A DNA stretch of 64,000 nt, taken from contig NZ_CP080414.1 of the NCBI RefSeq assembly GCF_019457615.1, positions 3,607,501 through 3,671,500 on the forward strand. The letters are read 5' to 3'. This document shows, one piece after another, positions 52,679 through 61,476 of this stretch; position 1 is the first letter of the stretch, and each line of letters begins with the position of its first letter. The notes below the pieces were generated by a model. It searched no databases, was not told the DNA's origin, and worked only from the letters and a program-made list of their open reading frames with translations. The translations under genes were made by a program, and so were the position numbers. The stretch comes from Shewanella zhangzhouensis. Its GTDB lineage: Bacteria; Pseudomonadota; Gammaproteobacteria; Enterobacterales; Shewanellaceae.

Positions 52679-53371
52679 ATGACAACCAAAGACAGAAACG
52701 ACTATGGACAATTTGATCCCCACCGACTGGTGTTTCATATGTCCATTGGCGGGGTGATGATTTGCGCCTTCGGTGCGGCCGTCTCCATTATGTCTGTGCT
52801 GGGAACCCTTGGGTGGCAGGTAATCAATCTGCGAATCGATCGTCTGGGGGACTACCTGAGCTCCCCTCTGGCTTACGTCTACAACATCTGTCTGCTGTTT
52901 GCCGGTGCCAGTTTTATGATTGCCATGCTGGGCCTCTTCAGCATGCGCTATAACAATTTCAGCCGCTATATTGCCATCATCGGTGGCTGCACCGGCCTTG
53001 GCATCATGCTGCTGGGCATTTATCCCTATAACGACCCCGACTCCCACCGACTGGCGGCGCTGGTATTTGTGAATTCCAGTCTGGCCATGTTTGTGCTGCT
53101 GATATTTACCCGCCGCAATAATCAGGAACTGTGCAGCCTACCCATGTTCTTTGTGGCTCTGGTTGGACTGGCCTCGAGCATTGGTTTACTGGCTCAGATT
53201 GACCCTGACACCCTGGATTACCTGCCCTGCGGTCCGCTGGAACAATTCTGTCCGTTGGCCATGACCATGTGGATACACACTTCAGCCACCATGCTGGCCG
53301 GTGTCGGCCTGGCGCTGATGGCACGCTCCCTTATCCATCAGGCGCTGGAAGAGCGCCGCCTCAAACCTTGA
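52679..53371 (+). CDS. Six-helix membrane protein, DUF998-like
   Basis: 230 residues with six hydrophobic segments (about 20-45, 65-85, 95-115, 125-145, 155-175, 195-220). Related to DUF998 proteins by helix pattern, without an assigned role. GGAACCGGAG precedes the ATG at a distance. Its stop codon is shared with the next gene start (TTGA). Confidence 0.75.
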   Translation: MTTKDRNDYGQFDPHRLVFHMSIGGVMICAFGAAVSIMSVLGTLGWQVINLRIDRLGDYLSSPLAYVYNICLLFAGASFMIAMLGLFSMRYNNFSRYIAIIGGCTGLGIMLLGIYPYNDPDSHRLAALVFVNSSLAMFVLLIFTRRNNQELCSLPMFFVALVGLASSIGLLAQIDPDTLDYLPCGPLEQFCPLAMTMWIHTSATMLAGVGLALMARSLIHQALEERRLKP

Positions 53372-54090
53372 GTGACAGCGCCTTAACCAAAGGCACTCGC
53401 CTGTGTAAATACCTCGCCGAGGCAGGCGTGGCCTCACGGCGCGGCGCATCGCGCCTGATTGAAGCCGGCAGGGTCTGTATTGATGGGCAACAAGCCTCCC
53501 ACAGCGACAGGGTACTTGGCGCAAGCCTGGTGACCCTCGATGGCGAGCCCCTGTGTCCCGCTCAGGCCAAGGCGTACTTCCTTTACCACAAACCCGTTGG
53601 CATCGACTGTCGCCTGCGCGCGGAAGATCCCCACAGCCTGATTCATCTGCTACCCGCCGGTTTGCGACTGTTCCCTGCCGGGCGACTGGATAAAGACTCC
53701 CGTGGCCTCCTGCTGCTGACCAATGACGGCGAGCTGACACAGCGCCTGATGCACCCTGACTTTCACCATCAAAAAGGCTATCTGGTTACCCTGAATAAAG
53801 CGCCAGGCTCCGATGACATTGCGGCCATTGCGGCGGGTTTTGATTACGGTGAAGGCCCTACCCGCCCCTGCCGGATTGAACCCCAGGATGCTTTAAGCGT
53901 GAGGATGTGGCTCACCGAAGGCAAGAAGCGCCAAATCCGGCGCCTGTGGAAGGCACGGGGCTACCTTGTGGTGGATTTACTGCGGGAGTCTATTCAAACC
54001 CTGACACTGGGCGAGCTTGGTGAAGGACAGATGAGAGCGCTCGATGAGACAGAGCGCCTCGCACTCCTGACTGCGCTGGGCCCGAAATGA
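53368..54090 (+). CDS. 23S/16S rRNA pseudouridine synthase, RsuA/RluF-like
   Basis: About 240 residues. An N-terminal S4 RNA-binding domain (CKYLAEAGVASRRGASRLIEAG) precedes the catalytic domain with GRLDKDS at 105-111 (Asp108 the catalytic residue) and EGKKRQIRRLW. The start is TTG at 53368, overlapping the upstream stop by TTGA, since upstream residues do not resemble the family. Closest in pattern to RluF, but RluE/RluB cannot be excluded. It modifies rRNA. Confidence 0.82.
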   Translation: MSDSALTKGTRLCKYLAEAGVASRRGASRLIEAGRVCIDGQQASHSDRVLGASLVTLDGEPLCPAQAKAYFLYHKPVGIDCRLRAEDPHSLIHLLPAGLRLFPAGRLDKDSRGLLLLTNDGELTQRLMHPDFHHQKGYLVTLNKAPGSDDIAAIAAGFDYGEGPTRPCRIEPQDALSVRMWLTEGKKRQIRRLWKARGYLVVDLLRESIQTLTLGELGEGQMRALDETERLALLTALGPK

Positions 54091-54154
54091 AGGCAACGCT
54101 GTACCGCGAATAATGACAGCGCTGGACGAAAGCTGAATAAGGATGTTGCAGCAT

Positions 54155-54183
54155 AAAAAAACGGGGCCATCTGGCCCCGTTTG
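54155..54183. terminator. Bidirectional intrinsic terminator
   Basis: ACGGGGCCA-TC-TGGCCCCGT with seven A before and TTTG after. On the minus strand it follows the S46 peptidase stop. Confidence 0.88.
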
Positions 54184-54200
54184 TATTCAGTCACAGACTG

Positions 54201-56357
54201 TTATTCAACGATTTCCATCTCGGCCAACAGGTTGTCTGCATTGTCGAGGTACTTCATCACCCACAGCATATAACGGCTGTCGACGTGGATGGAGCGGTTG
54301 ATGTTGTCGTCGTAGTTCCAGTCACCGATGATGCTCTCGTACACGCCATCAAACAGCAGACCCACCAGTTCGGCGCGGCCGTTCAGGGTTGGCGAACCTG
54401 AGTTGCCACCTGTGGTGTCCACGGTGGACAGGAAGTTAACCGGTACAGAGTCGATGTCTTTCACGTAGAAATCACCGTACTGCTTGGCTTCAATCAGCTC
54501 CAGCTGCTTCTTGGGGGCATCGAACGGGTCAACGCCTGTGTCTTTCTGGGTGATACCTTCAAGACGGGTAAATGGCACGGCATAGAGGCCATCTTTTGGT
54601 GAGTAACCCTTCACGTTGCCGTAGGTCACACGCAGGCTTGAGTTGGCATCGGCATAAACCGGCTTACCCAGCTCGTTGTTGTAGGCGATGATGGCTTCCA
54701 TATAGGCAGGACGCACCTTCATCAGCTCACCACCCAGCTCCTTCTGGGCCTTTTCACGGGCCATGGAGGTGTCGAAGGTGGCAACAGCCAGCTGAATGAA
54801 TGGGTCTTTGCTGGCTTTGAAGTCATCAACTGACTTGTCCATCCAGGCCATACGCACGTCTTTGTTACCGATTTCGGTTTTGTCGTACATCTTGTCGAGC
54901 TGCTTCTTGAGCTTCTTCTCGTCAAACTTTTTGCCAATACCGAAGAAGGCATCGATGTCGCCGCGGCGCTTGTCAGCAGGCAGGGCGGCGTAGCGCTTGA
55001 GCATCTCAAACAGCACAACCTTGTCGACACTGGCATCGTAACGACGGTCAATACGCTCAAGACCGGCGGTAAAGCGGGTCATATCGCGGTCCTGGAAGCC
55101 TGGCTCACGCTCCATGTCCGGCAGCTGCTTTTCATGGGCCAGACGATACAGGCGCGCCGCAGTGCTCATAGGGGTGGAGTAACTCATGTAACCGAGGATC
55201 AGATCCAGCTCCTGGGTCTTGTTACCTTCGGTAACCAGACGCTCGAGGTCAGCCAGGGTTTGACCATACTTGGCCTGACGCTTGGCATCGGCCTTGATCC
55301 AGTTGGCAAGCTCAGCTTCACGAGCCTTGCGGTCTTCCAGCATGGTGGACTTACCGTAAAACTCGATCATGGAGGCGAAGTTTTTGGCGTAGTTGGCCAG
55401 GCTTGCCAGGGTGCTTTCGTACTTGATACGGGCATCGCTGCCTTCAGGCGCGCTGGTTTTGATGATGTCGATGATCTGTTCGCGCAGCTCGCGGCTGGCC
55501 GGGTAGTTCCAGGTGAACTGGTTTTCGACTTCAGAGGCGGTGCGGTAGCGGTTGGTGCGGCCCGGATAGCCGGTCACCATCACAAAATCGCCATCCTTCA
55601 GACCCTTGGCAGAGACTTTCAGGAAGCTCTTGGGCTCGTAAGGCACGTTGTCCTTGGAGAAATCGGCCGGCTTGCCATCTTTACCCACGTAGGCGCGGTA
55701 GAAAGAGTAGTCACCGGTATGACGTGGCCACATCCAGTTGTCGATATCACCGCCGTACTTACCCACGCTGCCTGCTGGGTTATGCACCAGACGCACGTCG
55801 CGGATTTCCATCTGCTTGATGAGGTAATACTCGAGACCGCCGTGGAAGCTGTATACGTTACAGCGGTAGCCGTCTTCTTTTTCACACTCGGCAACCAGGG
55901 CTTTTTCTTTGGCTTCAACGCCCTTGTAGAAGGCATCACCCTTGAGGGAATCAAGACCTTCGTTGATCTGTGCGGTCACATTGGTCACAGACTCGGTCAC
56001 GTAAACACGTGAACCCGGGGCGGCAGGCAGCTCTTCATCGAAGCTCTTGGCCAGGAAACCATCCGCCAGCAGATTCTTTTCGGCGGTGGAATTGTACTGG
56101 ATAGAGCCATAGGCACAGTGATGGTTGGTGACCACCAAGCCTTTGGGAGAAACGAATGATGCGGTACAGCCGCCCAGGCTGATAACGGCATTCATCGGGA
56201 ATTCGGTCAGTTTGGAGATGGACTCAGGGTCAATTTCCAATCCCTTGGCTTTCAACGTCTTGGCCAGTGCAGGAAGCTGATGTGGCTGCCACATACCTTC
56301 ATCTGCCTGGGCACCGAAGGCGGCCGCGATGGCGGCAGTCAGTAACCATTTTTTCAT
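54201..56357 (-). CDS. S46-family dipeptidyl peptidase (DPP7/DPP11-like)
   Basis: About 718 residues from the ATG at 56357, which gives a cleavable signal peptide (TAAIAAAFGAQA) that the upstream ATG at 56417 would bury. The catalytic His is in TNHHCAYG (His79-His80), the Asp in GGDIDNWMWPRHTGDYSFYRA, and the Ser in TTGGNSGSPTLNG. S46 enzymes remove dipeptides from peptide N-termini in the periplasm; whether it prefers acidic (DPP11) or hydrophobic (DPP7) P1 residues cannot be assigned here. Confidence 0.93.
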   Translation of the reverse strand: MKKWLLTAAIAAAFGAQADEGMWQPHQLPALAKTLKAKGLEIDPESISKLTEFPMNAVISLGGCTASFVSPKGLVVTNHHCAYGSIQYNSTAEKNLLADGFLAKSFDEELPAAPGSRVYVTESVTNVTAQINEGLDSLKGDAFYKGVEAKEKALVAECEKEDGYRCNVYSFHGGLEYYLIKQMEIRDVRLVHNPAGSVGKYGGDIDNWMWPRHTGDYSFYRAYVGKDGKPADFSKDNVPYEPKSFLKVSAKGLKDGDFVMVTGYPGRTNRYRTASEVENQFTWNYPASRELREQIIDIIKTSAPEGSDARIKYESTLASLANYAKNFASMIEFYGKSTMLEDRKAREAELANWIKADAKRQAKYGQTLADLERLVTEGNKTQELDLILGYMSYSTPMSTAARLYRLAHEKQLPDMEREPGFQDRDMTRFTAGLERIDRRYDASVDKVVLFEMLKRYAALPADKRRGDIDAFFGIGKKFDEKKLKKQLDKMYDKTEIGNKDVRMAWMDKSVDDFKASKDPFIQLAVATFDTSMAREKAQKELGGELMKVRPAYMEAIIAYNNELGKPVYADANSSLRVTYGNVKGYSPKDGLYAVPFTRLEGITQKDTGVDPFDAPKKQLELIEAKQYGDFYVKDIDSVPVNFLSTVDTTGGNSGSPTLNGRAELVGLLFDGVYESIIGDWNYDDNINRSIHVDSRYMLWVMKYLDNADNLLAEMEIVE

Positions 56358-56473
56358 TGTGTTATTCCATTGTTTATTGTGATGATGTCGAGCGCATTGC
56401 CGTGCCCAATTAGCCATTTAATCGAGTCATTGATGTTTGGTTTAAAACATCAATCACCCCAAAAGGCGGATAC

Positions 56474-56503
56474 AAAAAAGCCGGGCGCGAAGACCCGACT
56501 TTA
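56474..56503 (-). terminator. Terminator after the amino acid permease
   Basis: On the minus strand GTCGGG (with one G-U pair), loop TCTTCGCG, CCCGGC, then six T. Confidence 0.75.
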
Positions 56504-56557
56504 TCACAGGGTTACAAGCTGTCACAGCCTTGGCAAACTTCCGTTACAAAAGGCTTT

Positions 56558-57745
56558 TTACAGTGCCACCCACAGCTGGGCAGCAATGATGGCTACCCCG
56601 GCAACACCAATCAGCGACAAGGCCAGCTTGCCGCCACTTACCTGATAGCCATCCCGGTACTGGGCACGCTGATTCAGCGCCATGGCAATGGGCAGGAAAA
56701 TTATCATAAACACCAGCGGAATGGCGGCAAAGCCCAGCACGGCCACAAAGCCTTCGGGCACAAAGAGCGCACACAGCAGGGGTGGTAAAAAGGTGATAAC
56801 CCAGGTCTGCAAACGACCACCGATACCGCCCTTGGAGCGGGTCATTTCGGCCAGAAAATCAAACAGACTCATGGTTACCCCAAGGAAGGAGGTCACCAGT
56901 GCCAAGTCAGCAAATACAGCTATGCTCTGGCCCACCACAGGATGCGCCGCCAGCTCCTGAAGGGCGCTGATAAGCTTTGGCAGGGCGCCGTTAAAGGTGG
57001 CTATTTCATCGCCGCCGACGGTGCCCAGGGTCACCAGCAGCCACAGGATGTAACACACCAGTGGGATGGTCGAGCCAATCAGCAGCACCTTGCGCAGGTT
57101 AACCGCATCGCCATCGAGGTAGCGTACCAGGGTCGCGATACATACGTGGAAACCAAAGGAGGTAAAAACCACGGGGATGGCCGCCATCCAGGCATTGGCC
57201 GAGACCTTTTCAAAGGCATCGGCGGCAATGACCGAAGGGCGGATTTCAGGTAACAGGAAGCCCACCACCAGCACCAGCAGCACCACCATCAAGCTGAACA
57301 GTAAGCGGGAGAGCTTATCCACCCAGCTCACGCCCAGTGCGGCCACGCTGCCCAGCACCAGGGTAAAAATCAGTACCGCCAGCTGACCGTCGAGATTGAT
57401 GGAAAACACCGACTCCATGCGGTGTACCAGCAAGGAGGAGCCGCCGGTGAGATAGGCGGCAGTCAGGGCGTACAACAAACTCAGGAAAGAGGCGCCCTGG
57501 ATAAGCTGGCCTTTTTTGCCCAGTGTCTTGCCGGTAATGGCGTGCACATTGTCTCCCACACCACTGCGCAGGTTAATTTCGAGCATCAGGAGGGAGGTAT
57601 ATGCCGATATGGCCCACACGATCAGCAGCAATAACAGCGCGGGGATTACCCCAAGGGCGGCTGTCGCCAGCGGCAACGCCAACATGCCGGCCCCAATGGC
57701 GGTACCCGCCACAATGGCAATAGAGCCAAGTGTTTTCAAATTCAC
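56558..57745 (-). CDS. Aromatic amino acid permease (TyrP/Mtr type)
   Basis: 395 residues, about 11 helices. The N-terminal GTAIGAGMLALPLA, SLLYALTAAYLTGGSSLL, and FHVCIATLVRYLDGD are hallmarks of the HAAAP family (TyrP, Mtr, TnaB). It imports tyrosine or tryptophan by proton symport. The closest member cannot be decided. No TyrR box was found upstream. Confidence 0.9.
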   Translation of the reverse strand: MNLKTLGSIAIVAGTAIGAGMLALPLATAALGVIPALLLLLIVWAISAYTSLLMLEINLRSGVGDNVHAITGKTLGKKGQLIQGASFLSLLYALTAAYLTGGSSLLVHRMESVFSINLDGQLAVLIFTLVLGSVAALGVSWVDKLSRLLFSLMVVLLVLVVGFLLPEIRPSVIAADAFEKVSANAWMAAIPVVFTSFGFHVCIATLVRYLDGDAVNLRKVLLIGSTIPLVCYILWLLVTLGTVGGDEIATFNGALPKLISALQELAAHPVVGQSIAVFADLALVTSFLGVTMSLFDFLAEMTRSKGGIGGRLQTWVITFLPPLLCALFVPEGFVAVLGFAAIPLVFMIIFLPIAMALNQRAQYRDGYQVSGGKLALSLIGVAGVAIIAAQLWVAL

Positions 57746-57999
57746 GGAACTGTCCTGTTCAAGTCTGATAAATCATTTGTAGTTATAGGTATGAGCCAAT
57801 TTTTAGAACTGCCGAAAGGCCATCGCCTTGAGAGGACGCACCCGCTAAGGGGATTAACAGGCTTTCATAAAAAAACGACTGCAGCCGACATTAACAGAGC
57901 CACACAGGCTCGGCAAGGGCACCGCCTCTCAGTGTGCAGCATGGCAGCAAAAGCGCGCGAAACTGCTACCGCGCAGTAACAATTGTGTCTTGCAGCCCC
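57746..57999. other. Intergenic gap
   Basis: This gap before the riboswitch holds the divergent promoter of the permease gene; I see no gene. Confidence 0.5.
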
Positions 58000-58027
58000 T
58001 TGCCCGGATGCATTGTGCTGTTATAAT
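58000..58027 (+). promoter_or_regulatory. Sigma-70-type promoter of the manganese riboswitch transcript
   Basis: TTGCCC (58000-58005) and TATAAT (58022-58027) are separated by 16 bases, an almost ideal promoter, about 15 bases before the riboswitch core. Confidence 0.75.
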
Positions 58028-58040
58028 GCCTGCCTCACTT

Positions 58041-58220
58041 TCGGGGGAGTAGCCAACCTGAGCCTGGCTCAGGGGTAAGCATCAACACACTTGGCCACAT
58101 GCCATGGTGCTTACAGCAAACGCCAGTTTGCCCGGCAAGACCTGAGCGCGATAAGCCACAACTATGACTATGGGGTGGCGGGTTTATCGTGCTTGTCGGT
58201 CAGCCACCCCAGGAACGCAA
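58041..58220 (+). promoter_or_regulatory. yybP-ykoY manganese riboswitch
   Basis: GGGGGAGTAGCC at 58043-58054 is the conserved aptamer start of the Mn2+-sensing yybP-ykoY riboswitch. The next stem CCTGAGCC/GGCTCAGG follows, then GTAAGC...GCTTAC around the second loop with ATCAACA, and GGCAAGACC near 58134-58142. An expression-platform hairpin GGGGTGGC/GCCACCCC (58172-58179 and 58203-58210) ends next to the ribosome-binding AGGA. The gene it controls is a UPF0016 Mn exporter, as expected for this class. Confidence 0.85.
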
Positions 58221-58222
58221 CC

Positions 58223-58783
58223 ATGTTAGAAGCCTTCACCGCCTCCACCTTAACCGTGGCCATCGCCGAAATCGGCGACAAGACCCAACTGCTGGCACTG
58301 CTGCTCGCCGCCAGATTCAAAAACAAAACCGCCATCATCCTCGGTATTTTTATTGCCACCATAGCCAACCATTTTGCCGCCGCCTGGCTTGGCCAATGGG
58401 CAACAGACTTTGTCAGCCCGGATACCGCGCGATATCTGGTGGCACTGAGCTTCTTCGCCATTGCCCTGTGGGTATTGGTGCCGGACAAAGTAGAAGCCGA
58501 AGAAAGCAGCCTCTACCGTTTTGGCCCCTTCATCGCGACCCTGGTGCTCTTTTTCATTGCCGAAATCGGTGATAAAACCCAGGTGGCAACCGTGGTGCTG
58601 TCGGCCCGCTACGATGATCTGTGGATGGTCGTCATGGGCACCACAGTGGGTATGCTGCTCGCCAATGTGCCTGTGGTGATTGCGGGGCATTTCAGTGCCG
58701 ACAAACTGCCGATGACCTGGATACACAGAGGCACTGCGGTACTGTTTGCCATCATGGGTATTGCCACCCTGCTGTGGCACTAA
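58223..58783 (+). CDS. UPF0016/GDT1 family manganese exporter (MneA-like)
   Basis: 186 residues with two repeats of the family motif EIGDKTQ (16-22 and 114-120), each ahead of hydrophobic helices; six helices in all. UPF0016 proteins (human TMEM165, yeast Gdt1, Vibrio MneA) move manganese and calcium. The start ATG at 58223 follows the riboswitch hairpin and AGGA. Expression is likely switched on by high manganese. A terminator follows. Confidence 0.92.
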   Translation: MLEAFTASTLTVAIAEIGDKTQLLALLLAARFKNKTAIILGIFIATIANHFAAAWLGQWATDFVSPDTARYLVALSFFAIALWVLVPDKVEAEESSLYRFGPFIATLVLFFIAEIGDKTQVATVVLSARYDDLWMVVMGTTVGMLLANVPVVIAGHFSADKLPMTWIHRGTAVLFAIMGIATLLWH

Positions 58784-58837
58784 TGGGCGGTTGCCCCCTG
58801 CTCTGACACTAAAAAAGCTAACAAGCATCTGCATAAA

Positions 58838-58867
58838 AGAAAAAGGGAAGCCATTGCTTCCCTTTTT
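58838..58867. terminator. Bidirectional intrinsic terminator
   Basis: GGGAAGC, loop CATT, GCTTCCC, with A-run before and six T after, between the convergent UPF0016 and catalase genes. Confidence 0.88.
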
Positions 58868-58895
58868 TCAACTCAGGCGATTAACTCAAATCGGC

Positions 58896-60362
58896 TCAGA
58901 GCGCGGCGCGAATACGCTGACCGTAGTCGGCATCCGCCTTATCGAAGTGGGCCAGCATACGCTGCTGCACCTCTTCTGTTACCTGGCGCAGGGTCGACGC
59001 GATGGTCTCGGCGAGGCGATTCTTCTCACCTTCACTGAACAGACGGTACAGGTTACCGGCCTGGGTGTAGTCGTCCTTACCGTAGCGGCTGTAACGGGCG
59101 GCTTCACCTTCGAGGCGCAGTGGCGGCTCAGCAAAGTGGCTGGCATCATTCAGCGCACCTGTCACTGTGCTTGGGCCATAGTTGGCGCTGGCATCGCCAC
59201 CGGTCTGGCTTTGATGGCCATTGTCACCATGATAGGGGCACTGAGTCCCGGCCATGGCGCCGCCACGCTGGTGATGGTTGGCCACAGTGGCGTGTGGGCA
59301 GTTCACCGGCAACTGGTTGTAGTTGGCACCAATGCGATAGCGCTGGGCGTCGGCATAGGCAAACAAACGGGCCTGCAGCATCTTGTCAGGTGAGGCGCCA
59401 ACACCGGGCACCAGGTTACTGGGGGCCAGCGCCGCCTGCTCTACTTCGGCAAAGTAGTTTTGCGGCATGCGGTTAAGCTCCAGTACCCCAATCTCAATCA
59501 GCGGGTAGTCCTTGTGCGGCCATACCTTGGTCAAGTCGAACGGGTCGATGTGGTAGGTGTTGGCATCGGCTTCCGGCATGATTTGCACGTTCACAGTCCA
59601 GCGGGGGAAATGACCATCCATGATGGCCACCATCAGATCCCGCTGGGAAGAGTCCGGATCTATGCCTTTGAGCTTATCGGCCTGCTCGTTGGTCAGGTTC
59701 ACCACACCCTGCTGGGACTTGAAGTGGAACTTCACCCAGAAGCGCTCACCTTTGGCATTCCACAGGCTGAAGGTGTGAGAGCCATACCCGTGCATCTGAC
59801 GATAGTTTGCCGGGATACCGCGGTCAGACATCAGCACTGTCACCTGATGCAGCGCTTCAGGGTTCAGTGACCAGAAATCCCACATGGCCTGAGGGTCTTT
59901 CAGGTTGGTCTGGGGGTTACGCTTCTGGGTATGGATGAAGTCCGGGAACTTGATACCATCACGCAGGAAGAAGGTTGGGGTGTTGTTGCCCACCACATCG
60001 TGGTTGCCGCGCTTGGTGTAAAAGCGTACCGCAAAGCCACGGGGGTCGCGCTCGGCATCGGCAGAGCCCATTTCACCGCCCACGGTGGAGAAACGTACGA
60101 AGGTTTCGGTGACCTTGCCCTCGCCGATAAAGTGGTCGGCAATGGTGTACTCAGATAAGTCGCGGGTCAGGGTGAAGGTGCCGTAAGCGCCGGTGCCCTT
60201 GGCGTGTACCACACGCTCAGGGATACGCTCGCGGTTAAAGTGAGCCAGCTTTTCAATCAGTTGCCAGTCTTGCAACAGCACTGGGCCACGGCTGCCGGCG
60301 GTCAGGGAATTCTGGTCATCGGCGATGGGGGCGCCGTTTTGGCTGGTGATGTAATGACTCAT
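58896..60362 (-). CDS. katB: Small-subunit haem catalase (KatB-like)
   Basis: 488 residues, the small-subunit (clade 3) type. RVVHAKG gives the distal haem His53, GNNTPTFF the Asn126/127, and RLFAYADAQRYRIG the proximal Tyr. It converts hydrogen peroxide to water and oxygen. The C-terminal third ends in helices that match family members. GAGGAAA precedes the ATG. A possible 22-codon leader ORF lies just upstream. Confidence 0.92.
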   Translation of the reverse strand: MSHYITSQNGAPIADDQNSLTAGSRGPVLLQDWQLIEKLAHFNRERIPERVVHAKGTGAYGTFTLTRDLSEYTIADHFIGEGKVTETFVRFSTVGGEMGSADAERDPRGFAVRFYTKRGNHDVVGNNTPTFFLRDGIKFPDFIHTQKRNPQTNLKDPQAMWDFWSLNPEALHQVTVLMSDRGIPANYRQMHGYGSHTFSLWNAKGERFWVKFHFKSQQGVVNLTNEQADKLKGIDPDSSQRDLMVAIMDGHFPRWTVNVQIMPEADANTYHIDPFDLTKVWPHKDYPLIEIGVLELNRMPQNYFAEVEQAALAPSNLVPGVGASPDKMLQARLFAYADAQRYRIGANYNQLPVNCPHATVANHHQRGGAMAGTQCPYHGDNGHQSQTGGDASANYGPSTVTGALNDASHFAEPPLRLEGEAARYSRYGKDDYTQAGNLYRLFSEGEKNRLAETIASTLRQVTEEVQQRMLAHFDKADADYGQRIRAAL

Positions 60363-60374
60363 CTGTGTTTCCTC

Positions 60375-60443
60375 TTATTTATCCGTTGATTTGGTTGCGG
60401 GCCCGGCACACCAGGCCTCTATCAGGTCAAAAATGGTGGCCAT
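60375..60443 (-). CDS. Possible 22-aa leader peptide upstream of katB
   Basis: An ATG at 60443 with AAGGAG six bases upstream opens a short frame MATIFDLIEAWCAGPATKSTD plus Lys and stop, 12 bases before katB. The good ribosome-binding site suggests it is translated. It may be coupled to katB or regulatory. No known family is recognised. Confidence 0.5.
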   Translation of the reverse strand: MATIFDLIEAWCAGPATKSTDK

Positions 60444-60565
60444 AATGGCTCCTTAAACTTAACGACCCAGTCGATGAGCAAAGACTACGGTAATCGACAA
60501 AACAGATAAAACGATTAAATCAGATGATTACAATCTGACATTTCGATGAATGATTCCCACCCCAA

Positions 60566-60592
60566 TAAAAAACGCGGCCAGGGCCGCGTTTC
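60566..60592 (-). terminator. Terminator after the small membrane protein gene
   Basis: AACGCGGCC-AG-GGCCGCGTT with an A-run at 60566-60572 giving the U-tract on minus-strand transcripts. Confidence 0.85.
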
Positions 60593-60608
60593 TATCATGA
60601 CATCAGGA

Positions 60609-60848
60609 TCAGCTGTTGGGTTCAGGCTCCCGATAGAGCTTCACCAGATAGTAAGCATCTATCAGTACGATGAAAAAGTTAACCAGCGCCACCGGGTAAG
60701 CATCGATGGCCAAACCATAGGCCACGAACAGCGCCGCCCCCACCAGATTCCACCAACGCAGTTTTTTGATGTTGGCCATCATCAATGAAATGGCCACCAC
60801 CACCGAGGCGAGATAGCCCACCCATTCCCAAATCGTTGCCGTCTCCAT
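60609..60848 (-). CDS. Small three-helix membrane protein, YgjV/SemiSWEET-like
   Basis: 79 residues with three hydrophobic helices (about 8-25, 33-50, 54-70); a pattern like YgjV or SemiSWEET-type proteins. WVGYLASVVVAISLMMANIKK begins it. The transported molecule is unknown. It may be monocistronic, or follow the thioesterase 41 bases upstream. Confidence 0.7.
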   Translation of the reverse strand: METATIWEWVGYLASVVVAISLMMANIKKLRWWNLVGAALFVAYGLAIDAYPVALVNFFIVLIDAYYLVKLYREPEPNS

Positions 60849-60889
60849 CGCAACTCCTCTGCAACTGTTTATGATGCCTATATTTTAGT

Positions 60890-61327
60890 TCAGCGTTCTA
60901 CAACTGCCGCGGTCATCCGCGAAATGCAGGTCAATTCCCCTGCACCGTTGTGTATCAGAATTTCCCATACTGAACTGCGCTTACCCAGATGCACTGGCCT
61001 GGCAGTGGCCGTGAGTGTGCCATTGCGGGCTGCACGCAGGTGATTGGCGTTAATCTCCTGGCCCACGCAATAGTATTTCTCAAAATCCACTACAAAGTTG
61101 GCGGCGTAGCTCGCCACGGTTTCGGCCAAAACCACATTGGCGCCACCATGCACTATGCCAAGGGGATTATGTACCGCCGGTGTGGCAGGCATAGTCGCCT
61201 TCATATAATCGTCGCCGATTTCGCTGATTTGGATCCCGAGGGTCTTCATCAGGGTGCCACGGCCATGCATGCCCTCATCCATTTTGGCGCAATCGTCCAG
61301 GGTGACGGGGCGAAACCAGATACTCAT
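60890..61327 (-). CDS. Hotdog-fold thioesterase, MenI/YdiI-like
   Basis: 145 residues. The motif HNPLGIVHGGANVVLAETVAS (53-73 trimmed to the family core HGGANVVLAE) contains the catalytic Glu69; EINANHLRAARNG and CISRMTAAV match E. coli YdiI closely. It probably hydrolyses 1,4-dihydroxy-2-naphthoyl-CoA in menaquinone synthesis, or another acyl-CoA (PaaI-like). Confidence 0.88.
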   Translation of the reverse strand: MSIWFRPVTLDDCAKMDEGMHGRGTLMKTLGIQISEIGDDYMKATMPATPAVHNPLGIVHGGANVVLAETVASYAANFVVDFEKYYCVGQEINANHLRAARNGTLTATARPVHLGKRSSVWEILIHNGAGELTCISRMTAAVVER

Positions 61328-61433
61328 TCACTTCTCCCATTGTCTGTGATTGCGCCAGTGTACTTGCCACGGCCATGCAGGTAAACCAATGCCCAGCGGC
61401 CTGAGCCGAAACAAAACCACTTGAAAGCACAAT

Positions 61434-61458
61434 AAAAAAAGGGGATGCATGCATCCCC
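61434..61458 (-). terminator. Terminator after the nuclease gene
   Basis: A perfect palindrome GGGGATGCATGCATCCCC follows seven A on the plus strand, giving a U-tract for minus-strand transcripts. Confidence 0.88.
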
Positions 61459-61476
61459 TCTGGCGAGTTACTTAAA

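Noticed and set aside
55134..56012. 292-codon frame opposite the S46 peptidase
   Set aside because: Antisense shadow; the peptidase catalytic motifs lie on the other strand.
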